From Sulfuritortus calidifontis (lineage in GTDB: Bacteria > Pseudomonadota > Gammaproteobacteria > Burkholderiales > Thiobacillaceae): a DNA stretch of 64,000 bases. Every line of letters begins with the position of its first letter. Position 1 is the stretch's first letter. This document shows, piece after piece, positions 57,211-64,000 of this stretch. The translations under genes and the position numbers were made by a program. The notes under the pieces were generated by a model that had not been told where the DNA came from, did not search any database, and was given only the letters and a program-made list of their open reading frames with translations. Location: NCBI RefSeq assembly GCF_003967275.1, contig NZ_AP018721.1:1302001-1366000 (forward strand), read 5' to 3'.

Positions 57211-57468
57211 CAGGCCGTTGAAAAACTACTGCGGTGGGCCATCTGCGGCGTTGCGCGGTGCTGGCTTCGGCCGCTTCGCTTAACCTCGGCGGCGCCGAGG
57301 TTAGCCTGCGCCAAAACTGCGTTTTGGCTTCGCCGAAACTGCGTTTTCGCTCCCTCGCCTATCTATTTGATATGTGGCTGCGCCGAAACTCACTTCATTC
57401 GTTTTCTCGGTCGCTGCGCTCCGCGCGCCTTGCATCTGGCCATCCTCGCTACGTTTTTCAACGGCCTG
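57211..57468. mobile_element. MITE-like element with 16-bp perfect terminal repeats
   Basis: The left end CAGGCCGTTGAAAAAC (57211-57226) is the exact reverse complement of the right end GTTTTTCAACGGCCTG (57453-57468). TTAG flanks both sides (57207-57210 and 57469-57472), a probable four-base target duplication. The 258-base element has no transposase; inside there are repeats of AAACTGCGTTTT and GCCGAAACT. It could be mobilised by an insertion sequence with the same ends located elsewhere in the genome. Confidence 0.82.
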
Positions 57469-57472
57469 TTAG

Positions 57473-57657
57473 GGGTAAAACCCAGGTCGACGGGCGAGTT
57501 GTGTCCGAGCGCGCGGGCATAACGAGTGCGCCATCCCGTTCCTTTACATCTTGGCGCGTCGTGCTTCGTCATGCTGCGGGTTGAGGTGACGCGCACTGTT
57601 CCGCGCCGCCGTTTTTACCGCTCGCGCCTCGGCTTCATTTTGGAGTCGCAGCCCAGT
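57473..57657. other. Intergenic stretch
   Basis: No gene, RNA or promoter could be supported. It runs into the end of the minus-strand EamA-type gene. Confidence 0.4.
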
Positions 57658-58071
57658 TCAACCGGCCATGAGCGCCATGGCCACCAGAGCGATGGCGATG
57701 CCCAGCCATTGCCGGAGGCTGACGCTCTCGCCCATGAACAGCCAGGCGAGTACCACGGTCAGCAGCGGATAGAGGGCGGTGAGTACCGAAACCAGCATCG
57801 CCGGGCCGCGCGAGATGGCATACATGTAGGCGATGCCGCCGGTCATGCCGAGCATACCCGTGAGCAGGGCGAGCGGCACGGCGCGGGCGTCGAGCTGGGG
57901 CCGGAAATTCAGGGTGGCGAGCACGACCAGCGCCACAGCGAAAGCCCCCAGGGCCTGAAAGAAAAGCGCGCTCCGCGGATCGATCAGGCTCGTGGTGATC
58001 TTGGGGAACAGGGCCCAGAGCCCCCAGAAGAAAAAGGCCAAAAACGCGGGCAGATACCAGCTTTGCATCAT
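57658..58071 (-). CDS. EamA-type small membrane transporter (half-size DMT)
   Basis: A 137-residue membrane protein, about five spans: WYLPAFLAFFFWGLWALFPK, FFQALGAFAVALVVLATL, VPLALLTGMLGMTGGIAYMY and MLVSVLTALYPLLTVVLAWL with MGESVSLRQWLGIAIALVAM. This is a single EamA domain of the drug/metabolite transporter superfamily, likely to act as a dimer. The start ATG is doubled at 58071/58068. This gene is probably the original right neighbour of ssrA before insertions. Confidence 0.83.
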   Translation of the reverse strand: MMQSWYLPAFLAFFFWGLWALFPKITTSLIDPRSALFFQALGAFAVALVVLATLNFRPQLDARAVPLALLTGMLGMTGGIAYMYAISRGPAMLVSVLTALYPLLTVVLAWLFMGESVSLRQWLGIAIALVAMALMAG

Positions 58072-58273
58072 GCGAGGTCTCGAGTTGGTGGCAGGCTGAT
58101 GGCGCCCGTCAATGTTGCCACGCCTTGGACATTCCCCCCAACACGGTCGATTCCATCGAAACCTCCCCAAGCGCCTGCCGCCGGCGAGCACCTCATTGCC
58201 GGCCCAGGGCCGCCTGCGGCTCCAGCAGCAGCGGTTGTTTGGGTGGTCCGGCGCCGTCCCGGGCGTGGCCCGC

Positions 58274-58744
58274 TTACAAGAACCGGTCCAGCAATTTCCG
58301 GCTGTGCCGGTCGAGCCGGGCAGGGTCGCGGATGAGGAATTGCACGCCGTGGCTGTCGGCGATCAGCAGTACGCCGCCGGGCAGACGGTGTATGTCTTCC
58401 TCGCCGCGCAGGATCAGACGGGTTGCGCCGCGATCGGTCGTCACCTGCCAGGTGCTCGGGGTGGCGAAGGCCGACACCTTGTCGATGCGCAGGATCTCCG
58501 GCATGAACTCCCGGCTCGCCAGCGCGGCCTCGACCAGTGACCGCGTTTCGGCCGGCAGGCCATCCAGGTGCTCGATCCAGACGAGTTCATGGCCGTCGGC
58601 GCTGAGCAGGGCGATGCCCTGGTCCGGCGCGGCGATGGGGAAGGCGCGCACCGGCACCACGTCTTCGTGGGTCTGACCATCCGGCGTGGTCAGCACCAGA
58701 CGGCCCAGGCGATTGCAGCCAAGCCGGAATTCCAGTGCGCTCAT
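58274..58744 (-). CDS. DUF1854 family protein (cyanophycin-associated)
   Basis: A 156-residue protein: MSALEFRLGCNRLGRLVLTT, VRAFPIAAPDQGIALLSADG, HELVWIEHLDGLPAETRSLV and the end SHGVQFLIRDPARLDRHSRK. The A-F-P-I/D-x-G pattern with GHE(L/V)xWI is DUF1854. It overlaps the ABC transporter gene by four bases. In many betaproteobacteria these two are paired with cphA genes, hence a presumed role in cyanophycin handling. The biochemical function is unknown. Confidence 0.88.
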   Translation of the reverse strand: MSALEFRLGCNRLGRLVLTTPDGQTHEDVVPVRAFPIAAPDQGIALLSADGHELVWIEHLDGLPAETRSLVEAALASREFMPEILRIDKVSAFATPSTWQVTTDRGATRLILRGEEDIHRLPGGVLLIADSHGVQFLIRDPARLDRHSRKLLDRFL

Positions 58745-61029
58745 GGTTTGACCTCCTCGACCTTGGGCTCGAGCGCAAACGGCGGGCTGTCGTCCAGATC
58801 GGTATCGACGTTGCGGGCCTGAGCCTGGTAGAGCCGGTAATAATGACCCTGCCGCGCCATCAGTTCATCGTGCTTGCCGACCTCGACGATCCGGCCACGG
58901 TCCATCACCACCAGTCGATCGGCCCGGCGCAGGGTGGACAGACGGTGCGCGATGGCGATGGTGGTGCGGCCGCGCACCAGGTTGTCCAGGGCCTTCTGGA
59001 TCTCCTTTTCGGTCTCGGTGTCGACCGAGGAGGTGGCCTCGTCGAGGATGAGGATCTTTGGGTCGATCAGGAGCGCCCGGGCGATGGAGATGCGCTGGCG
59101 CTCGCCGCCGGACAGGCCCTGGCCGCGCTCGCCGACCAGGGAGTCGTAGCCCAGGGGCAGGCGCAGGATGAACTCATGGGCATGGGCGGCGCGGGCGGCG
59201 GCGATGATCTCGGCCCGTGTCGCATCGGGTTTGCCGTAGGCGATGTTCTCGGCGATGGTGCCGAAGAAGAGGAAGGGCTCCTGCAGCACCAGGCCGATGT
59301 TGCGGCGAAACTCCGCCACCGGCAGCGAGCGGATGTCGACGCCGTCGAGCCGGATCGCGCCTTCGCTCACGTCGTAGAAACGGCAGATCAGGTTGACCAG
59401 GGTGCTCTTGCCCGAACCGCTGTGGCCGACCAGGCCGATCATCTCGCCCGGCTCGATGGTGAGATTCACGCCCTTGATCACGGCGCGGTGACCGTAGCGG
59501 AAGCCGGCCTCGCGCACCTCGATCCGCCCCTGCACCCGCTCCAGGTGCACCGGCCGGGTCGGTTCCGGCACGCTGGAGACGTGGTCGAGGATGTCGAAGA
59601 TGCGCTTGGCGCCGGCCGCGGCCTTTTCGGTCTGCGACACGATGCGGCTCATGGAATCGAGCCGGGTATAGAAACGGCTGATGTAGGCGAGGAAGGCGGT
59701 GAGCACGCCAACGGTGATGTCGTCGTGCGCCACCTGCCAGATGCCGAAGGCCCACACCACCAGGAGGCCGATCTCGGTCATCAGGGTCACGGTGGGGGAA
59801 AACAGCGCCCAGGTGCGGTTGAGCTTGTCGTTGACCGCCAGGTTGTGCCGGTTGGCCTCGCGGAAGCGCTCGGCCTCGCGTTTTTCCTGGGCGAAGGCCT
59901 TGACCACCCGGATGCCCGGAATGGTGTCGGCCAGCACGTTGGTCACCTCGGACCAGACCCGGTCAATCTTCTCGAAGCCGGTGCGCAGCCGGTCGCGCAC
60001 CCGGTGGATCATCCAGCCGATCACCGGCAGCGGCAGCAGGGTGACCAGGGCCAGCCAGGGGTTGATCGAGAACAGGATGCCCGCGGTCATGACTATCATC
60101 AGCACGTCGGTGGCGAAATCCAAGAGGTGCAGCGACAGGAAGACGCTGATGCGGTCGGTCTCCGAGCCGATGCGGGCGATCAGGTCGCCGGTGCGTTTGC
60201 CGCCGAAGTATTCCAGTGACAGCTTCATCAAGTGTTCGTAGGTGCTGGTACGCATGTCGGCGCAGATGCGCTCGGAGACCAGGGCCAATATATAGGTGCG
60301 GGCCCAGCCCAGAGCCCAGGCGAGCAGGGCCGCCCCGAGCAGGCCGCCGAGCAGCCACAACACCAGGCTGACGTCGATGGCCTGGCCGTTCTGGTAGGGG
60401 ATCAGCACGTCGTCCATCAGCGGCATGGTCAGATAGGGTGGCACCAGCGTGGCGGCGGTGGCGGCCAGGGTGAGCAGGAAGCCGGCCAGCAGCTGGCCCT
60501 GATAAGGCCGGGCGAAGCGCCAGAGGCGCAGCAGGGTCCAGGTCGAGGGTGCCTCGTGGATCTCCCGGGCGCAGACCGGGCATTCCTCCTGGTCCGGCTC
60601 CAAGGGTGCCTTGCAGGTGGGGCAGACGGTCTCCGTCTCGGCCGGTGCCGGCTGGCCGGTTTCGCGGGCAAGCCGCTGCCGCTCGAACTGCTTGAGCAGG
60701 CGCAGGGCCGCGAGGTTCTGGCCCAGGGTGTAGCGCCAGGCGGCCAGGCGGGTCCCGCCCTCGAGCAGTTCCAGGGTACCAACCCCGGCATGGTCGTGCT
60801 GCTGCAGCTTCAATTCGGCGCGATAAGACCAGCTCTGCCAGTCGGCTTCGCCCGGCGCCCGCGCCAGCAGACGCTGATCGGTGGCCAGGATCAGGCCCTG
60901 GCCGAAATGCAGGCGGGCATCCAGGTCCAGTTCCAGCCAGGCCAGGAGGGTCTCGTCCTCGGCCAGGGCGGTGCCGATAGCCGATTGCCAGCGTTCGGGC
61001 AAGGGATTGGCGGAAGATTTTTTTTGCAT
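58741..61029 (-). CDS. Cyanophycin-associated ABC transporter (TM-NBD fusion)
   Basis: A 762-residue half-transporter. Unlike ordinary ABC exporters it has an extra N-terminal soluble part (about 1-160) that ends with a zinc ribbon, CPTCKAPLEPDQEECPVC near residue 136. Six spans follow, then an NBD with GHSGSGKSTLVN near 530, ILQEP-type Q loop (VLQEPFLFFG), LSGGERQRISIARAL near 638 and ILDEATSSVDTETE. ATG at 61029 (MQKKSSANPLP) is preferred to 61044. It forms an operon with the DUF1854 gene and is divergent from cphA. The substrate is unknown. Confidence 0.88.
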   Translation of the reverse strand: MQKKSSANPLPERWQSAIGTALAEDETLLAWLELDLDARLHFGQGLILATDQRLLARAPGEADWQSWSYRAELKLQQHDHAGVGTLELLEGGTRLAAWRYTLGQNLAALRLLKQFERQRLARETGQPAPAETETVCPTCKAPLEPDQEECPVCAREIHEAPSTWTLLRLWRFARPYQGQLLAGFLLTLAATAATLVPPYLTMPLMDDVLIPYQNGQAIDVSLVLWLLGGLLGAALLAWALGWARTYILALVSERICADMRTSTYEHLMKLSLEYFGGKRTGDLIARIGSETDRISVFLSLHLLDFATDVLMIVMTAGILFSINPWLALVTLLPLPVIGWMIHRVRDRLRTGFEKIDRVWSEVTNVLADTIPGIRVVKAFAQEKREAERFREANRHNLAVNDKLNRTWALFSPTVTLMTEIGLLVVWAFGIWQVAHDDITVGVLTAFLAYISRFYTRLDSMSRIVSQTEKAAAGAKRIFDILDHVSSVPEPTRPVHLERVQGRIEVREAGFRYGHRAVIKGVNLTIEPGEMIGLVGHSGSGKSTLVNLICRFYDVSEGAIRLDGVDIRSLPVAEFRRNIGLVLQEPFLFFGTIAENIAYGKPDATRAEIIAAARAAHAHEFILRLPLGYDSLVGERGQGLSGGERQRISIARALLIDPKILILDEATSSVDTETEKEIQKALDNLVRGRTTIAIAHRLSTLRRADRLVVMDRGRIVEVGKHDELMARQGHYYRLYQAQARNVDTDLDDSPPFALEPKVEEVKP

Positions 61030-61044
61030 GCTGGCCCGACGCAT

Positions 61045-61178
61045 TGAACGCGGGATTTGTCCTTTAAGGTATGCTTCGCCGTGGCTTCAACGGCGGCTTT
61101 CAGGCCGCCAAGTATATAGCGTGGCATCCCATCCGGTCATGGGACTCCCGCGCGCCGAACACTTGATTGCAAGTGAAA
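61045..61178. promoter_or_regulatory. Divergent region of cyanophycin cluster
   Basis: A roughly 130-base gap between the minus-strand ABC operon and the cphA-type genes. It contains GCCGTGGC and GGCGGC inverted stretches and TATATAGC at about 61113-61120, which could be a -10 box. No clear pair of promoters is assigned. Confidence 0.4.
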
Positions 61179-63371
61179 ATGACAAAGCGCGACATCGAAT
61201 TTCTCCGCGTGACCTATCTGCGCGGGCCGAATCTCTGGACCTATCGGCCGGTCCTGGAAGCCTGGGTCGACATCGGCGATCTGGAAGACAGTCCCTCCAA
61301 CACCATCCCCGGTTTTTATGAACGCCTCACCGCCTGGCTGCCCGGACTGATCGAGCATCGCTGCGGTGTCGGCGAACGCGGCGGCTTTCTCCTGCGTCTG
61401 AAGGAAGGCACCTGGCCGGCCCACATCCTGGAACACGTCACGATCGAGCTGCAGAACCTGGCGGGCATGCGGGTCGGTTTCGGCAAGGCCCGGCAGACCC
61501 ATGTCCGCGGCGTCTACAAAGTGGCGGTGCGCACCCGGCACGAGGCGCTGGGCCGGGCTTGTCTGGAAGCCGCGCGCGATCTGGTGCTGGCGGCGATAGA
61601 GGACCGCCCGTTCGATCTGGCCGCCACTCTGGCACCCCTGCGCGAGATGGCCGACCGCTATTGCCTCGGCCCCAGCACCACGGCCATCGTCGATGCCGCG
61701 ACCGAGCGCAATATCCCGGCCATCCGACTGACCGAGGGCAATCTGGTGCAGCTCGGTTACGGCATCCACCAGCACCGCATCTGGACCGCGGAGACCGACC
61801 GCACCAGCGCCATCGCCGAAGGCATCGCCAGCGACAAGGACCTGACCAAGACCCTGCTCAAGGGCTGCGGCGTGCCGGTGCCCGAGGGCCGCGTGGTGCA
61901 GGGTCCGGCCGATGCCTGGGAAGCGGCCGAGGAGATCGGCCTGCCGGTGGCGGTCAAACCGGTGGACGCCAATCATGGCCGCGGCGTCTCCCTGGACCTG
62001 AAGACCCGGGCGGAAATCGAGGCCGCCTATGCCTTGGCGGAAAAGGAGGGCAGCGAGGTCATCGTCGAGCGCTTCGTGCCGGGCAACGAGCATCGCCTGC
62101 TCGTGGTGGGCGGCCGGGTGGTGGCCGCCGCCCGCGGCGAATCGGCCTGGGTGATCGGCGACGGCCGCTCGACCGTGGTCGAACTGATCGACCGCCAGCT
62201 CAACAGCGACCCCCGGCGCGGCACCACCGAGGACTATCCGCTCAACCATATCCTGATCGACGAAGACCCGGCGGTACGGCTGGAACTCGAACGCCAGGGC
62301 CTGCACGCCGATTCGGTGCCGGCCGCCGGCCAGAAAGTGCTGATCCAGCGCAATGGCAACGTCGCCTTCGACGTCACCGACCAGGTGCACCCGAGCACCC
62401 GGCAGATCGCCGGCCTGGCCGCGCGCGTGGTCGGCCTGGACATCGCCGGCATCGACCTGGTGGTGGAAGACATCGCGCGCCCCCTGGATGAACAGGGCGG
62501 CGCCATCGTCGAGGTCAACGCCGGCCCCGGCCTGCTCATGCACCTCAAGCCGGCCGAAGGCAAACCGCAACCGGTGGGCCGCGCCATCGTCGATCATCTG
62601 TTCCCGGCCGGCAGCGACGGCCGCATCCCGGTGATCGGCATCGCCGGCAGCGAAGGGGGCGCCGTCATCGGCCATCTGCTCTCGCGCCTGCTGCAGCTGA
62701 CCGGCAAGCAGGTCGGCCTGGCCTGCTCGAACGGGCTCTATCTCAACCACCGGCGCGTGGCAGCGGGCGATTGCACCGAATGGCGCCTGGGCCAGCGGCT
62801 GTTGCGCAACCGGGCGGTGGAAGCGGCCATCTTCGAAAACGGTCCCGAGCTGATCCTGCGCGAGGGCCTGGCCTACGACCGCTGCCTGGTCGGCATCGTC
62901 ACCGATATTCCCGGTCCCGAAGGCTTCGCCGAGTATTACCTGCAGGAGCCGGAACAGATGTACGCCGTGTTGCGCACCCAGGTCGATGTCGTGCTGGCCG
63001 AAGGGGCGGCCGTGCTCAATGCCGACGCACCCGAGGTCGCGCGCCTGGCCGAGCTGTCCGACGGTGCCGTGATCTACTACAGCCAGGACCCGGCCTCGCC
63101 GGTCCTGGCCCGACATCGCGCCGAGGGCGGCTGGGGCCTGTACGCCCACGGCGGCCGGATCATGCTCACCCAGGGGCACGAAGAGCGGCTGTTGGTCGAT
63201 CTCGCCAGCCTGCCGCCGCCCGGCCCCACTCAGGCGGCGTTGACCCTGTCCCATGCCCTGGCCGGAATCGCCGCCGCCGTGGCCCTGGGACTGCCGGCGG
63301 AACTGATCCAGGCCGGAATCGAAACCTACGCGCCGGGCCAACTCGGGCTCGGCGCTCCCGACGGCCACTGA
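61179..63371 (+). CDS. Cyanophycin synthetase-like protein with degenerate Mur-ligase P-loop
   Basis: A 730-residue CphA-type protein. The N domain has LRVTYLRGPNLWTYRPVLEA, the ATP-grasp part is intact (VAVKPVDANHGRGVSLDLKT, EVIVERFVPGNEHRLLVVGG, GAIVEVNAGPGLLMHLKP), but the Mur-ligase region from about residue 480 reads VIGIAGSEGGAVIGHLLSRL where active CphA has GTNGKTTT: the Lys and Ser/Thr of the P-loop are missing. So it likely cannot perform the arginine-adding step itself and resembles CphA2/CphA' proteins. It is followed after about 40 bases by a second cphA. ATG at 61179. Confidence 0.88.
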   Translation: MTKRDIEFLRVTYLRGPNLWTYRPVLEAWVDIGDLEDSPSNTIPGFYERLTAWLPGLIEHRCGVGERGGFLLRLKEGTWPAHILEHVTIELQNLAGMRVGFGKARQTHVRGVYKVAVRTRHEALGRACLEAARDLVLAAIEDRPFDLAATLAPLREMADRYCLGPSTTAIVDAATERNIPAIRLTEGNLVQLGYGIHQHRIWTAETDRTSAIAEGIASDKDLTKTLLKGCGVPVPEGRVVQGPADAWEAAEEIGLPVAVKPVDANHGRGVSLDLKTRAEIEAAYALAEKEGSEVIVERFVPGNEHRLLVVGGRVVAAARGESAWVIGDGRSTVVELIDRQLNSDPRRGTTEDYPLNHILIDEDPAVRLELERQGLHADSVPAAGQKVLIQRNGNVAFDVTDQVHPSTRQIAGLAARVVGLDIAGIDLVVEDIARPLDEQGGAIVEVNAGPGLLMHLKPAEGKPQPVGRAIVDHLFPAGSDGRIPVIGIAGSEGGAVIGHLLSRLLQLTGKQVGLACSNGLYLNHRRVAAGDCTEWRLGQRLLRNRAVEAAIFENGPELILREGLAYDRCLVGIVTDIPGPEGFAEYYLQEPEQMYAVLRTQVDVVLAEGAAVLNADAPEVARLAELSDGAVIYYSQDPASPVLARHRAEGGWGLYAHGGRIMLTQGHEERLLVDLASLPPPGPTQAALTLSHALAGIAAAVALGLPAELIQAGIETYAPGQLGLGAPDGH

Positions 63372-63410
63372 ACTTCGAACCCTTCCAGCCCAAGACAGGA
63401 ACCCGCTGCA

Positions 63411-64000
63411 TGCAGATCTCCCGCATTCGCGCCCTGCGCGGCCCCAATCTCTGGAGCCGGCACACCGCCATCGAGGCCCTGGTCGTCTGCTCCCCGGCCG
63501 AACGCTCCATCGATGCCATGGTCGGCTTCGAGGCTGCCTTGCGCGCGCGTTTCCCCGACATCGGCGCGCTGCGTCCGATCGGCTACGAGGGCGAGGTGTC
63601 CCTTGCCCACGCCCTGGCCTTCGCCGCTCTTCGGCTGCAATCCCAGGCCGGTTGCCCGGTTACCTTCTGCCAGGCCACGGAAACGGTCGAGGCCGGAGTC
63701 TATCTCGTGGCGGTCGAGTACACCGAAGAGGCAGTCGGTCGGCTCGCCCTCGATCTGGCCGAGGTCCTGTGCCAGGCGGCCGTGGAGGACAAGCCCTTCG
63801 ATCTGACCGATGCCATCGCCCGGCTGCACGAGCTGGATGCCGACATCCGCCTGGGCCCCTCGACCGGCGCCATCGTCCAGGCCGCCGTCGCCCGCGGCAT
63901 TCCCTATCGCCGCCTGACCCAGGGCAGCCTGGTGCAGCTGGGCTGGGGCAGCCGCCAGCGCCGCATCCAGGCGGCCGAGACCGATCGCACCAGTGCCATC
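63411..64000 (+). CDS. cphA: Cyanophycin synthetase CphA (5' part, runs off the window)
   Basis: About 196 codons of a second CphA: MQISRIRALRGPNLWSRHTA, HALAFAALRLQSQAGCPVTF and IPYRRLTQGSLVQLGWGSRQ, then RRIQAAETDRTSAI at the edge. These match the N domain and the start of the ATP-grasp domain of standard CphA. The Mur-ligase part is outside the window, so activity cannot be judged. CphA polymerises Asp and Arg into cyanophycin. AGACAGGAACC precedes the ATG. Confidence 0.88.

Noticed and set aside
58735-60219. 494-codon open frame on the plus strand over the ABC transporter
   Set aside because: Walker A, signature and Walker B are on the minus strand; the plus frame is low-complexity Gly/Asp/His-rich, typical of a shadow.
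61137-63368. 743-codon minus-strand open frame over the cyanophycin synthetase-like gene
   Set aside because: The plus strand encodes the ATP-grasp and Mur-like domains; the minus frame is an antisense artefact of GC-rich codons.

Overview
ORGANISM AND OVERALL PICTURE. The window is GC-rich chromosomal DNA that looks like a betaproteobacterium: ubiG-gph-ssrA order, a tmRNA tag ANDESYALAA, and a cyanophycin cluster (ABC transporter, DUF1854 protein, two adjacent cphA-type genes). No species name can be given from this sequence alone. Nearly 54.5 kb of the 64 kb is one integrated element: a lambda-like siphoprophage inserted at the 3' end of the tmRNA gene, carrying a roughly 13 kb block of restriction/defence-type genes at its right end. 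LAYOUT. 1-1229: end of ubiG, gph, and an intact tmRNA gene with its terminator. 1495-4352 (minus strand): a five-gene integration cluster with a serine recombinase, a DUF2924 protein and three small companions, most overlapping by ATGA. 4449-8099 (plus): an XRE regulator and ImmA/IrrE protease behind a promoter bracketed by repeated operator-like boxes, then two large unrecognised genes whose leader carries the same box. 8185-16271: early genes for recombination and replication (Sak4-like ATPase, SSB-like protein, P63C protein, DUF6511 protein, PD-(D/E)XK exonuclease, primase-helicase, RuvC-like nuclease, DUF6362 regulator). 16616-19296: two tandem ParB-methyltransferase fusions. 19260-20590 (minus): three small genes, each preceded by the same conserved leader element. 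20701-28720: packaging and head genes. 28731-41184: tail genes, including a -1 frameshifted tail chaperone, the tape measure protein and a small glycosyltransferase. 41250-42776: lysis cassette of holin-like protein, endolysin, Rz and an embedded Rz1. 42766-55561: GHKL ATPase-nuclease, Res, Mod, UvrD-like helicase-nuclease and a small HTH protein on the minus strand, then a divergent sacsin-type GHKL ATPase with a C-terminal DUF3883-like domain. 55630-57132: two decayed copies of the tmRNA 3' end and terminator flanking a Doc toxin-antitoxin pair, which suggests successive insertions at ssrA. 57211-57468: a small MITE-like element with 16-bp perfect terminal repeats. 57658-64000: host genes (EamA-type protein, cyanophycin cluster). 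HOW IT WORKS TOGETHER. The recombinase cluster probably mediates integration and excision, and the XRE/ImmA pair probably controls lysogeny by proteolytic relief of repression. The early, head, tail and lysis modules look complete and uninterrupted, so the prophage may be functional. The right-end cargo looks like a compound restriction and anti-phage locus: methyltransferase, two helicases, and two separate GHKL ATPases each joined to a nuclease-like domain. This locus and the ImmA-linked two-gene module at 5725-8099 are the best candidates for an undescribed system.
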